Source: Reticulitermes speratus (taxonomy: Eukaryota; Arthropoda; Insecta; Blattodea; Rhinotermitidae). From it: DNA of 64,000 nt. The stretch is taken from positions 44,858,980-44,922,979 of the forward strand of contig JAJKFL010000042.1 of the NCBI GenBank assembly GCA_021186555.1. Direction: 5' to 3'. Shown piece by piece: positions 22,537-32,717 of the stretch (its first letter is position 1; the number at the start of each line of letters is the position of its first letter). The position numbers and the translations under genes are program-made. The notes below the pieces were generated by a model. That model made no database searches and was not told where the DNA came from. It worked only from the letters and a program-made list of their open reading frames with translations.

Positions 22537-22721
22537 ATAAGTTTTAAAACTTTCGCGGCGACATGATTCAATATAGTCTTCTCGGGCGCACAGCCGCGTC
22601 AGCTCTTTTAAATACGTTTCGGGGACTGGCTCCGTCCCCATCCTCAGTTTTGCCTGAGGATGGGGACGGAGCCAGTCCCCGAAACGAGTTGACGCGGCTG
22701 TGCGCCCGAGAAGACTATATT
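22537..22721. mobile_element. Near-perfect palindrome insertion with 12-bp TSD
   Basis: GGTGTTTAACGT precedes (22525-22536) and follows (22722-22733) the insert. From ~22571 to 22721 the insert is almost a perfect palindrome (AATATAGTCTTCTCGGGCGC and its complement) with a centre of about five bases. Each half holds CTGAGGA plus U, a GGGGAC/GTCCCC stem II and GAAACG (minus 22615-22647, plus 22653-22690). Stem I is not evident. Confidence 0.75.
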
Positions 22722-22754
22722 GGTGTTTAACGTGTTGTGATCGTTATGATAATT

Positions 22755-23165
22755 AAAACATATCGATTAACAAACACAATGGGATGACACCAAAAAAAAC
22801 CGGACAATGCTATTTAATAGAATAATCGCTGTTTATTGCGTAAATCATAAACAACACACGAATATACCCACTGAAAAAAATACCCAATGTTTGTTAAATC
22901 AGGTGATAAGTAAATTACCACTGTAGTCTATGGGGTTATGTGTAGTTCATTATTTAAGTACAAAGGATTTTGTTGAAGGTATGTTACTGACGTCACAAAT
23001 ACTTTTGACATCTTCCATAGTCTCGTTTTCGCTAAAAACACAAATGGGTCCGGGAGTCGGGTTCACTTCAGCCATCAGATAAAATACAAAAATTGTAAAA
23101 CCTGGTGTGTTCAGCCAATTGTACAAACATAATACGTAGACACAGATCAGCCCCATGCAACGGAA
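22755..23165. other. No recognisable feature
   Basis: AT-rich. Small minus-strand open frames have no family resemblance. Confidence 0.35.
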
Positions 23166-23167
23166 CC

Positions 23168-23250
23168 AGTAAAGCAGTTTCGTCGGAGCACTGACTAGGC
23201 TACAGCTTGCGAGTCCGACAAATCGAGTTCCAATTCCTGCGAAAAACGAA
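23168..23250 (+). mobile_element. tRNA-like SINE head, degenerate
   Basis: GACTAGGCTACAGCTTGCGA resembles the head at 13806-13884; box B is CGAGTTCCAATTCC. It is followed directly by TTATAACGAC-type repeats (23262-23395), which recall pogo/Tigger ends (GTAAAACCCGTTTATAACGA) but have no matching right end. Confidence 0.35.
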
Positions 23251-23465
23251 ATAGAGTAAAACCCGTTTATAACGACATCGGTTTATAACGACACCTCGCC
23301 TATAGTGTCAGATATTCTGTGGTACCAATTAATTCCTCACAGTTAACCATAACATTATACTCCTCGGTTATAACGACACTCGTTTATAACGACACAAAAT
23401 ATTCAGTCCCTTTCATGACGCTACAACAGATTTCGACACTACTTTTCTTTCCTGTAAAATGTCCG

Positions 23466-23610
23466 GACCGGCCTTGAGGCCCTAGAAACCTGCTATTCTT
23501 TGAGAACAGGTGGTTATTTCCTCTGTAGTAAATCGGAAGGAGCGTGAAGTTGAGGATTTATCTCATTCTAGTTCCAAGGATAAGAATTAATGGAAATACA
23601 CTTCCTCCAG
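23466..23610 (+). mobile_element. SINE type B fragment, very degenerate
   Basis: GGCCTTGAGGCCC, TAGTAAATCGG, GGAGCGTGAAGTTGAGG and a CTTCCTCCAGTG end follow the reversed type B order. Confidence 0.35.
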
Positions 23611-23802
23611 TGTCCTCACGGCATGGCCCTTAATTACGCATATGGAGAACTTTACTTTTTACTGGAATGTTGTGCGCTTTGAACAAAGAGATGAGAGAGA
23701 AATTCAGATATAAACTCAATATTATTCATTTCGTACATTTTCTTTCTTATGTTTATTGTCCGACGAATGTACACTTTTACTCACTATTAATTTGTGACAC
23801 AC

Positions 23803-23847
23803 AGTCCTACATGTTTCGAACCTTATCCCGGTTCATCTTCAGGGACT
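23803..23847 (-). ncRNA. Hammerhead-like motif, complete
   Basis: Minus strand: stem I AGTCC/GGACT, core CTGAAGA plus U, stem II GAACC/GGTTC with a GGGATAA loop, GAAA, stem III AC-AU-GU, cleavage triplet GUA. Every canonical position is present; the only deviation is the extra U. Confidence 0.65.
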
Positions 23848-23943
23848 TTAGTATTTTAGATAACGCTGATTTTTTTTACATAAATGGTACAATTATACAC
23901 TGGTTAGAATAGTAAAAACTGAATAATATATCAATACAAACAA

Positions 23944-24134
23944 ATTGATATATTATTCAGTTTTTACCATTTTAACCATTTTGAATTCATAAAAATTGAT
24001 ATATTATTCAGTTTTTACCATTTTAACCATTTTGAATTCATAAAAATTGATATATTATTCAGTTTTTACCATTTTAACCATTTTGAATTCATAAAAATTG
24101 ATACATTATTCAGTTTTTACCATTTTAACCAGTG
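23944..24134. repeat. 51-bp tandem repeat, ~3.7 copies
   Basis: ATTGATATATTATTCAG recurs at 23944, 23995 and 24046, with a variant at 24097. It is an expansion beside the axis of the inverted element. Confidence 0.9.
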
Positions 24135-24184
24135 TATAATTGTAACATTGATGTAAAAAAAATCAGTGTAATTTAAAATACTGA

Positions 24185-24229
24185 AGTCCCTGAAGATGAA
24201 CCAGGATAAGGTTCGAAACATGTAGGACT
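24185..24229 (+). ncRNA. Hammerhead-like motif, complete
   Basis: Mirror partner of 23803-23847: AGTCC, CTGAAGA, U, GAACC-aggataA-GGTTC, GAAA, AC-AU-GU, A, GGACT. The loop of stem II differs by one base from the partner, while every core and stem position agrees. Confidence 0.65.
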
Positions 24230-24395
24230 GTATATTGTATTTACCGGGGAAGGTTATGAATAAACTATTGACACTGTATGTTTATGTGCATTTGTTGGTA
24301 TGAAATAATATTTTCATGTAGGACTGTGTTACACAAATTAATAGTGAGTAAAAGTGTACATTCGTCGGATAATAAAAATAAAAAATTCAGATATA

Positions 24396-24824
24396 TGTGA
24401 CTGCAAGGAGCGTGACAACAGCGATAACATTAATGGAGGTAGGCCACAATGACACCAATGGATATTAGCTGGATCAGTACGTGGTTGTAAACAGTAATTG
24501 GATTACTGTGACAGACAAGAGAGATGATAACAAGTTATGAATCTTCCTCAGGGCTTCACACTTCTGCATCAATCGCCCTAATGATACTTTCAATTCAGTC
24601 CAAACGCAGCCATCATTTTCTTTTGCTTTTCACGTGGAAAGATACGTTATTTCTTAACCATCCACTGTCGGCCTCTCTGACTCTTCCCTTTTCTTGTACT
24701 TCCGCCCTAAACAGTGACATATGTACCTATCCCCTAAAGGGCGACATAGCCTATTTCCTGTACACATCTCGGAAAAGGCGAGATGTATAGATCGTCAGTT
24801 GTTGCTTCGGCCTCAGTTCGCACC
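24396..24824. other. No recognisable feature
   Basis: The 88-residue frame at 24524-24790 has no family resemblance. Confidence 0.35.
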
Positions 24825-25085
24825 TCACAGAAAACACAGTCTATCGCCCTCATAAAGAAGAACCACGTAAATGCACATAGGTCTTCATGTAAAGTGCGAT
24901 TTTTGTCCGATTTTAATCAAAATCGAAACGTGTTAAAAAAAAAATTCGTGGAAGTCACAGGTGTGAAATTTCAGGAAAAATCGTACGATGGTCTTCGTGC
25001 TATTCAATTCGGGCAGACGTATGGACGGACGAACAGTCATGACGAAGCTAACAGTCGATATCTGAAACTATTTCGCAACTGTAAA
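24825..25085 (+). repeat. Family F repeat, 5'-truncated and diverged
   Basis: GTCTTCATGTAAAGTGCG, TTTTGTCCGATTTTAATC and CAGTCATGACGAAGCTAAC match the distal half of the family. The 207-residue frame at 24783-25406 runs through this repeat, a microsatellite and the start of the 11.4-kb element, so it is not a gene. Confidence 0.65.
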
Positions 25086-25138
25086 CAGACATCAGATTAC
25101 GCAATAAATACCCCAGGTTTAGGAGATCCTAGGCCTTC

Positions 25139-25155
25139 TACAGCAGCAGCAACAA

Positions 25156-25188
<33 letters not shown>

Positions 25189-25195
25189 GAACGAC
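25139..25195. repeat. CAG/AAC/GAC microsatellite, left flank of the 11.4-kb element
   Basis: CAGCAGCAGCAACAACAAG followed by (AAC)n and GACAACAAGAACGAC. The last 18 bases (25178-25195) are repeated exactly at 36611-36628, directly after the element. Confidence 0.9.
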
Positions 25196-25237
25196 AGTAG
25201 TAATAGTGCCACTTGGGCCGATGATTGAGCCGACAGG

Positions 25238-25545
25238 AAGCGAATGTAAACAAACCCCCTGCCCACAGGTCAACGACCTTGTAGGATGTAAACAAACCCC
25301 CACCCCACACGTCAACGACCTTGTAGGATGTAAACAAGCCCCCACCACATCTATTAGTGATATTTCCAGATGTACACCTCTAGGTCAACGACCTTTTAGG
25401 ATGTAAATAAGCCCTACCTTAATTATTGGTTGTTACGATAAACTCCCTATCCCACAGGTTAACGACCTTTGTAGGACGTAAACAAACTCTCACCCTATAG
25501 ATGAGTGATTTTTTTTTTATGTAAACAATCTCCCACCGTAATTAA
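25238..25545. repeat. Subterminal repeats, left arm
   Basis: GGATGTAAACAAACCCC recurs at 42-base spacing (ATGTAAAC at 25244, 25286 and 25328) and then at wider spacing with decay to 25545. Between copies lies GTCAACGACCTTGTAGGATG. Such arrays often bind transposase in long-TIR elements. The copy in the right arm is 36262-36568. Confidence 0.75.
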
Positions 25546-26216
25546 TTACTCTTTGAATAAATATTAGGTTAATTAAATAGGTATATGAAATGATATTATT
25601 AAATATAATTGCACAAAGAAGTTAAATAAATTAACAGTAAACAAACTTGAGCGTAAGCTACTATATGTTTGATTTTTTTTTTTTTTAGTTTAATGTAGTT
25701 TTGCAAAATGGTCTAATTAAAATATTTGAAATTCAGTATTAAACTGTTTTACATATAGTAATGCCAACGTAATTAATATAAGTATGAACAGGTGGTTTAC
25801 AAGCGATGACGAACTACTATTATGGTTTTTGTGTTTTTATGTATAAAATGACTAAGGTCATTGCAATTTTTAAAATGGAGTAGGTTGCCCAAACAGCATA
25901 ATACATTTTATAATGTATTAACTTGCTGTAGATTACTTAAGCAGTATGACAGAGCGTCGCAGCGATGCAAGTGGTAGTTTTGGCTTTGATAGAATGAAAA
26001 ATGCCTAAGTTTTCTAATTTTAAATATTAGAAGTAGTTTAAAATAATACATTTACAATAATAGGATACATTGAGTCTAAGAACTCTAAGCATGACAAGCG
26101 TACACAAGGTGGACGTTCCAAAAATTAACAAGTAGAAAGGCAAAGAGAATGGTACGGTTGGAGGAAAACGTATGTGAGTGTTACCTTGCAAGGATTAAAT
26201 GTGCCTGGTAACTGAA

Positions 26217-26418
26217 CCCTTAGGGTACCCAGACGTCTAGACAATCGGCATATGAAGGTGCACTGGTCGCCTTTACCATTAGCAGATATCCCTGGTACTC
26301 ATTTCTGTTAGGGGCTGAGTCAACCCCACAACCATAGTGCGGTCAGAAGGATTTTTTCAATGAATCTACGACCTTCCGCTTGTAGAGCGATGTCCAGCTA
26401 ACTATGCCACCGCGTGCC
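26217..26418 (-). mobile_element. SINE type C inside left arm
   Basis: Carries the type C head (GCACGCGGTGGCATAGTTAG reversed) and CGCACTATGGTTGTGGGGTT reversed. The same copy occurs in the right arm, so the insertion predates arm duplication or was spread by arm-to-arm conversion. Confidence 0.8.
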
Positions 26419-29400
26419 TTTCACATGCTATGAGAATACGTATATTTTAAGGGTAGCGAAGTGATAAACAAGGTCCTTATATTTTGATGACTCTCCAAAT
26501 AGCCAAGGAATGTGAACATGTCCAGACATGTTTTAGTAGGATGGCGTTCTCTATTACGTCCGCGCATTTCTGGTAAACGCGTTAATTTTAATGTAAGCTA
26601 CTAATAAGTAAAAGTACTATTTTAAATTTTATTTAAACGAAATGGCGGCTTTGCTGAAATTTTTAAATTTATACAACATGACCGCTACAATTTATATAAT
26701 AAGGCGAACAAGATGACGGTTTTTAAACTTAATATAATGATATATTTAACTGAAAGGGGTGGTTGAGTGGTATTGTTAAACGTTAAGATCCTAGGTTCGA
26801 ATACTACCTAACTAGACTAATTTACATTTGATGTTATGCGTATATTGTACTTACACAGATGTAATGTTGATTGATTGTTGGGTTGCGAGACGTTCCTATT
26901 ACCACAGAAATAAATGATGGAATGTACTACTTTTTAGCTACGGCAGGTTATTTAGACGAGAATTACTTATTAAGGGACAGACTATGTCGCCGCACTAGTT
27001 GCTGTAGGGTTTATTTATGTATTCAGAAGTGCAGTAAGGGATAATTACAATATGTTATTATTACAAGTTTTACTGGATACAGTACAGCGCATCATAGTAC
27101 AGTGGTCGGTGAGACGTTATTTTTACTTTAAACTGTACAGAACGCTTACTAGCACGGAAATAAACTATGCATGTATGATCGGAATGTACTACTTTCTAAC
27201 TACGGTAGGTTATTTTTAGGATAAGAATCACCCTAAGTTGAGACTTAGTGGCGACTCTCAGCAAGTATACACGTACAGACTTGTACAAACTACTAAGGCT
27301 GAACTAGACAATATGACGGCTTTCAGTAACAGAATGCCTACGATACCTGTTTTAGAAAAGATTATTATTAATGATATATAATGTTGAAAAAGGATGGCAA
27401 TAAACCATTGAACTGTTTACACATTAGTAAGTTCCGTGAATAACCTGTTTACTACAATGAACCTAATTTCTTTAATGTTATACGAAAGTTTTAGCTTTGT
27501 GAAATATCATAAGTAGGAAATTTAACCGTCTTTTTTAATGTACAAAGAATTAATTTTACCGTTTTACTTAGTAACATATTACAATTTTGGCTATCACGAT
27601 CTAAATATATTCTAGAACTGTATGCATATGTCACCAGGGTATCCAATGCAGTCGATTATTTTAAGGTATTAATTTTACTTATTACAACTGCTAAAGTACT
27701 TTATGCGCGCATGCTCGAAAAATATGTATAAGAATCTCATCATTACTAAAGGGTCTGTGTTTAAAAGCACTAGAATAACGTGCTAACAGGTTATTGTAAT
27801 AAGTTTCAACACATAATAAATTACAATATTATTTCTTGTACTCCTTTTATGAATATATAAAAAAGAAAAACATACGTAGAGTACTAATAAAGATAGCAAG
27901 GATTTTTTAAATATTTAACTGTACTAGCATATGAAACTAGTGTGTTACCGATATTAATGCATATTTTATAACATTGCTGATAGTATAGCGCAAAACGGCT
28001 ATAGTTTGGCTGTTTAAGACCAGTAAATACGCTATTTTGAAAATTAAGATGATGTTGGATGTATTTGAGATGAACTATATGCAAGGTGCTGAAACATATT
28101 ATGAGCTTTAAAGTATTACAATATAGTAACTTAGAAGGAACTGTATTTATAAAACGGAGAATAGAATGCGTTACTATTTATATATTTGTTAAAAATTGAG
28201 TAACATACATTTAGGTTATTTCTAAAGTTTTAACATATTATTCACGAGTTTATGCAAAACTACGTAATACTGCATAGACGTGTTTACACGTAACACGAAT
28301 ATACGGTTACGATATATTTGAAAGATAATGTGAATATACTTAGTTAATAGATAGTGCTTATTTTACGTTGTGTTTTAAATAAGAGTAGGATTATTCATTT
28401 AACAAGGTTAACACGACACAATGTGAAAAACTTGCTATGTATACTATACGTAAAGAAATACAGTTACAAAAAGTAATTATACACTGTGAGAAAGTAGGTA
28501 CGGTTTGATAACGTAAGCATATGTAAAGACATGGAATATAGAATATATATTTATGCAGAATTGTTCTGATGAACAACGTTAGGTTACAGTCTGCATGCAA
28601 AAGCTTTACTATGCGGCAGGTTATTTATGTAATTAACGTGGTAAACGGGGAGTATAGACTTGAATATGAAGGAAGAAATATTTACAAGTCTCAAACTTGT
28701 TATACCCAAGCAGGTAGGTAGGCGCAAGAGAATATAGCTTGACTCCCTAAGGCAACATACTAATTGAACAGTAGAATGTAAGTAGACACTTTGTCACCAG
28801 ACGATCAGGTGATACACATCAGTTATCATAGTTAAACACCAGTAGGCTTTAAAGACTTGTCACTCGCGTAAAATTAATTATTTTATAAATTTGTAACTGA
28901 AAATATACAATCACTTTAACATTTAGAATTTACGGAACCAATGGGATGGTAGCAAGACATAGGACAGAGAACAAAAGATTATAGGTGGAAAAACTTACTT
29001 TACTTGTTAGTTGATTTATTATATATATATAAAACATATAAACTCATATATTACGAACACAACATTTCACAATTACACAAACTTCTTCATTATTTTTTGA
29101 CATTCCACGTGCGCACACCCATGCACACATACGACGTGTGCGTACCGTCTTCGGATGGTGTTTGAACAACATTGTACGGCAGGAAACGAGATGACCCCGA
29201 GATCATCGCCATCCGAAGAAGGCGATAAAAGTCTTTACGATTTTCATCTTGTGATAATGTCTCTTTTCTACGAATGTAGCTATTACATGTTGTTTCTTCT
29301 GCATTGGCCGAAGACTGAATACAATCAACGGTGAAAACCCATTTTTTTTTTCAGCAGTTAATCCGAATGGCGTTCCATTAATTCGCAGCGATTCTAACAG

Positions 29401-29873
29401 CGAGACGATAGATACATTACGTTTCGTAGCCATTTTCATGAGATAACGCTGAAAAACAAGTAAAATACGAAATTAACATTATTATAAATTCGAAAACATT
29501 TACATCTAGGGACTTAGAATTTTGAAATTATTATGTATTGTAGATATAGATATTTTTAAATATACTGTGCAGGTAGGAACTAAATTAAAAACTTGTGGTC
29601 TTTTATGAAACGAGAAAACTCTAAGCTGTTACCACTATGAAACTGAAATGCGATGCAGTATTACTGACTGCCACAGAAAGACCGAAATATTAAATATTAC
29701 TGATAACGTCGGTACTAACTGATACACCTACTTATTAACAAAGTTATTGCGGATTTTTAACTTTTTAATACAACTACATAGCTTTTAGGTCTAGAACCAC
29801 TGAAACTTGTTTATCTGAGAGACACTTGAGGGATGGTAGATTTGACAAAGAGATTATGAAGGTGATTTAAGAT

Positions 29874-31914
29874 GGTGAAACTTTCAAAGACTAAAAATAG
29901 ACAGATGACCCCTAAAGTGAACATGCTGTGCTGTATCGCACTTCACTCTATGTTAACTAAATTAAGAAAAATCGTTCATTCATGAAAGTACAAAATATGC
30001 TTGAGAATAAAATTCAACGTCATGAAGGTCAAAACAACACTCGACACGTCCTGTACAAGTATCACTATGTATAAAATCTGTGATACATGCACTAAATACG
30101 AAAACCGAAGGAGAGTATTCGCTATAGCACACTCGCCTCCTCCCCTAATATAACTCTGCGTTTTTTTATACCATAGAGGATTAAACGGAAATAGTGTTTA
30201 AAGGCACAGTAGTAACGGTATTATAATAATAATAGAATAGTTGGTCAGAAGTGAATATAACGCACATTTCGATTTCCTTTCCGTACGTCACGTTAAATGT
30301 TCAAAATAAATTTTATTACCTTTCTAACTATATACTTTTCGTTTCTTCAGGGAGAGTCATCTAACATGTATATGCTTATGTCTTTTGATAGATCGAACTC
30401 AGCTCCATTTCAAGGAAGTTAGCTCTACCTGTGTTATCAGAATCGTAGACCTACAGTATAATACAAAATACCCTTATAATGAAAGCCGAGAGGATGTATA
30501 GATAGTAATGTGTATCCATACTGCTCCATGAGGAATACTTCAATCACGTCTGATAGAGTATATTTACCTAGACAATATACTAATGTGTTTAGTGAGTGTA
30601 ATATTAATGTTATTAATATCATAAAAATAAAATTACACCTATTGTACCCGGTGTCTGTGAAAAATCTAGTTCGTACATATTGTCCTTAAAAGTTCTTAGT
30701 GTATGTGTCGGTGGCTGTGATACCAAGTAGAGGAAATGGGACTTTGAATGTACATACCGAAAGAAATGAGACTAAATGGCACTAAAACATATAACAGGGT
30801 ACTGTGTGTTAGAGTATTTGAGATCTTAATATTCTAATATACGATATATGTCTTTACGATTGTTATTGTCGATAAAATAAAAACGGTTTTAACATATCTG
30901 ATGTTAGGTATGAGCTAGTGTTATTACCATGATTTGAAACAGAGATATCTAAAAAGTGTTTCTTTCAACACCAGATAGGACATAATCTCCTTAAATTAAT
31001 TGAAACCTATTTCGTGTTATCAACCCTCACAAATAATACTGGTTAAAGACAGGTATTACAAGTTCTAAAATTCCTCACTTATAATAATATAATAATTGTT
31101 CATTAGAGTGAAATATCAAGTACCGCGTATTGTACGTGAAGACATAAAACCTGAGCCTATCGCATTGATTCAATTACTAGTCCACATTCCAAAGTATCAA
31201 AATAACCCTCCCAACCTCTTCGCTAAAATCTGTCTACCTACTAGCGCCTCTTAAGACCTACAAGTATCGAAGGGTCTAGGTTACTTGTTTGTCATATTAG
31301 TGAATTCTAAATTCAGAAATAACTTGTCGTCTACAACTGTATAACGGTATCAGTTCGGACCATTCCTGTGGACAGTACTTAAAATGTCAGTCTCACTGTA
31401 ATATTCGGTGGTGATACATTTCTACTAGCTTCATCCAAAATCTTACCTCATTTCATAGACTGAGTAAGTAAGTTTTAAATTTAGTTGATACCTACGCATC
31501 ATATTTAAATATCTATAAAGTAATTATTCACCGTATTTTCTACAAAAAAAAAATAATAATAATTTTGAAATTCTATACCTCTATGTATACATATGCTCGT
31601 AAATGGGAAAGCTACAACTAGTATCAATACTTCTAGACCTATGGGGCATGTAGTTTTTATATTAGAAAGTTGAGACATCAAAAATAACTTTGTTAATAAA
31701 TAGTAGTATCAGATCGTACCGCTGGCACTAACATTATTTAAAATTTAAGTCTCTCTGTAATGGTCTGTAATACCGCATTGTATCTTATGTCATAGCGTTG
31801 GAAATTCTAAATCTTCATCATTTTGTTATGCAAGTAAGTTTTCAGTTTAATTCCTCTGTTAAATGTACAGTAAATGTATATCAATTTACGTCATGCCTGA
31901 TCAATCTATAGTCA
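29874..31914. other. Spacer between the inverted arms
   Basis: Single-copy, AT-rich, with no frame longer than ~60 residues. Two ~360-bp segments (about 31195-31550 and 31560-31914) are diverged relatives of the start of the right arm: ATAACTTGT/ATAACTTTGTTAATAA occurs at 31319, 31684 and 32041. I see no gene. Confidence 0.5.
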
Positions 31915-32275
31915 ATCTTAAATCACCTTCATAATCTCTTTGTCAAATCTACCATCCCTCAAGTGTCTCTCAGATAAACAAGTTTCAGTGGTTCTAGACC
32001 TAAAAGCTATGTAGTTGTATTAAAAAGTTAAAAATCCGCAATAACTTTGTTAATAAGTAGGTGTATCAGTTAGTACCGACGTTATCAGTAATATTTAATA
32101 TTTCGGTCTTTCTGTGGCAGTCAGTAATACTGCATCGCATTTCAGTTTCATAGTGGTAACAGCTTAGAGTTTTCTCGTTTCATAAAAGACCACAAGTTTT
32201 TAATTTAGTTCCTACCTGCACAGTATATTTAAAAATATCTATATCTACAATACATAATAATTTCAAAATTCTAAG
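31195..32275. repeat. Three diverged ~360-bp tandem units
   Basis: The landmark ATAACTTTGTTAATAA and a following TATCAG, ACCG, TCTCTGTAAT order repeats at 365- and 357-base spacing. The third unit belongs to the right arm and therefore also occurs inverted in the left arm (~29510-29873). Confidence 0.6.
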
Positions 32276-32348
32276 TCCCTAGATGTAAATGTTTTCGAAT
32301 TTATAATAATGTTAATTTCGTATTTTACTTGTTTTTCAGCGTTATCTC

Positions 32349-32717
32349 ATGAAAATGGCTACGAAACGTAATGTATCTATCGTCTCGCTGTTAGAATCGC
32401 TGCGAATTAATGGAACGCCATTCGGATTAACTGCTGAAAAAAAAAAATGGGTTTTCACCGTTGATTGTATTCAGTCTTCGGCCAATGCAGAAGAAACAAC
32501 ATGTAATAGCTACATTCGTAGAAAAGAGACATTATCACAAGATGAAAATCGTAAAGACTTTTATCGCCTTCTTCGGATGGCGATGATCTCGGGGTCATCT
32601 CGTTTCCTGCCGTACAATGTTGTTCAAACCACCATCCGAAGACGGTACGCACACGTCGTATGTGTGCATGGGTGTGCGCACGTGGAATGTCAAAAAATAA
32701 TGAAGAAGTTTGTGTAA
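32349..32717 (+). CDS. Hypothetical 122-residue protein of the long-TIR element
   Basis: Begins MKMATKRNVSIVSLLESLRI, continues GTPFGLTAEKKKWVF and ends HVECQKIMKKFV. No domain is recognised. The second Met has a reasonable start context (AAAATGGC). A splice-acceptor-like tract (ACTTGTTTTTCAG) lies just upstream at about 32327-32339, so this could be a terminal exon. The left-arm copy is frameshifted in an A/T run, so at most one arm encodes it. It may be chance; it is the best coding candidate in the element. Confidence 0.3.
   Translation: MKMATKRNVSIVSLLESLRINGTPFGLTAEKKKWVFTVDCIQSSANAEETTCNSYIRRKETLSQDENRKDFYRLLRMAMISGSSRFLPYNVVQTTIRRRYAHVVCVHGCAHVECQKIMKKFV

Larger units (their letters stand above)
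22008..22754. mobile_element. Inverted hammerhead-tip element carrying two younger insertions
   Basis: The left arm (ATTATCATAACG, then TTTCGGCCGTTTGTAT, to about 22190) is matched by the reverse-complement right arm (about 22375 to 22754). A 78-bp MITE (22270-22347) sits between the arms, and a 185-bp palindrome (22537-22721) interrupts the right arm. Hammerhead-like tips lie at 22056-22098 (minus) and 22464-22507 (plus). Confidence 0.6.
23713..24382. mobile_element. Head-to-head inverted element with two intact hammerhead-like tips and 13-bp TSD
   Basis: AAATTCAGATATA flanks both sides (23700-23712 and 24383-24395). Inside, the left arm (GTCCGACGAATGTACAC onward) is the reverse complement of the right arm (ending GTGTACATTCGTCGGA). 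A 51-bp tandem repeat (23944-24134) extends one arm near the axis. Within the right arm a ~84-bp piece is inserted between two copies of CATGTAGGACTGT (near 24219-24231 and 24315-24327), itself resembling the tail of another such element. Confidence 0.75.
25196..29873 (+). repeat. Left terminal inverted repeat
   Basis: Nearly identical to the right arm from 26216 to 29873 and from 25196 to ~25640, but strongly different at 25640-26215. It contains subterminal 42-bp repeats, a SINE type C copy (26217-26418), and a one-base-shorter version of the 122-residue open frame (29071-29439, broken by ten instead of eleven bases in an A/T run). Confidence 0.8.

Noticed and set aside
23262..23395. Complete pogo/Tigger MITE
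   Set aside because: Only TTATAACGAC-type repeats and one end-like sequence are present; no matching opposite end or clear TA duplication.
24783..25406. 207-residue open frame
   Set aside because: Crosses three unrelated units: family F repeat, AAC microsatellite and the tip of the 11.4-kb element.
28391..28600. 69-residue frame present identically in both arms (also 33190-33399)
   Set aside because: Identity only reflects the arm duplication; composition and context give no coding support.
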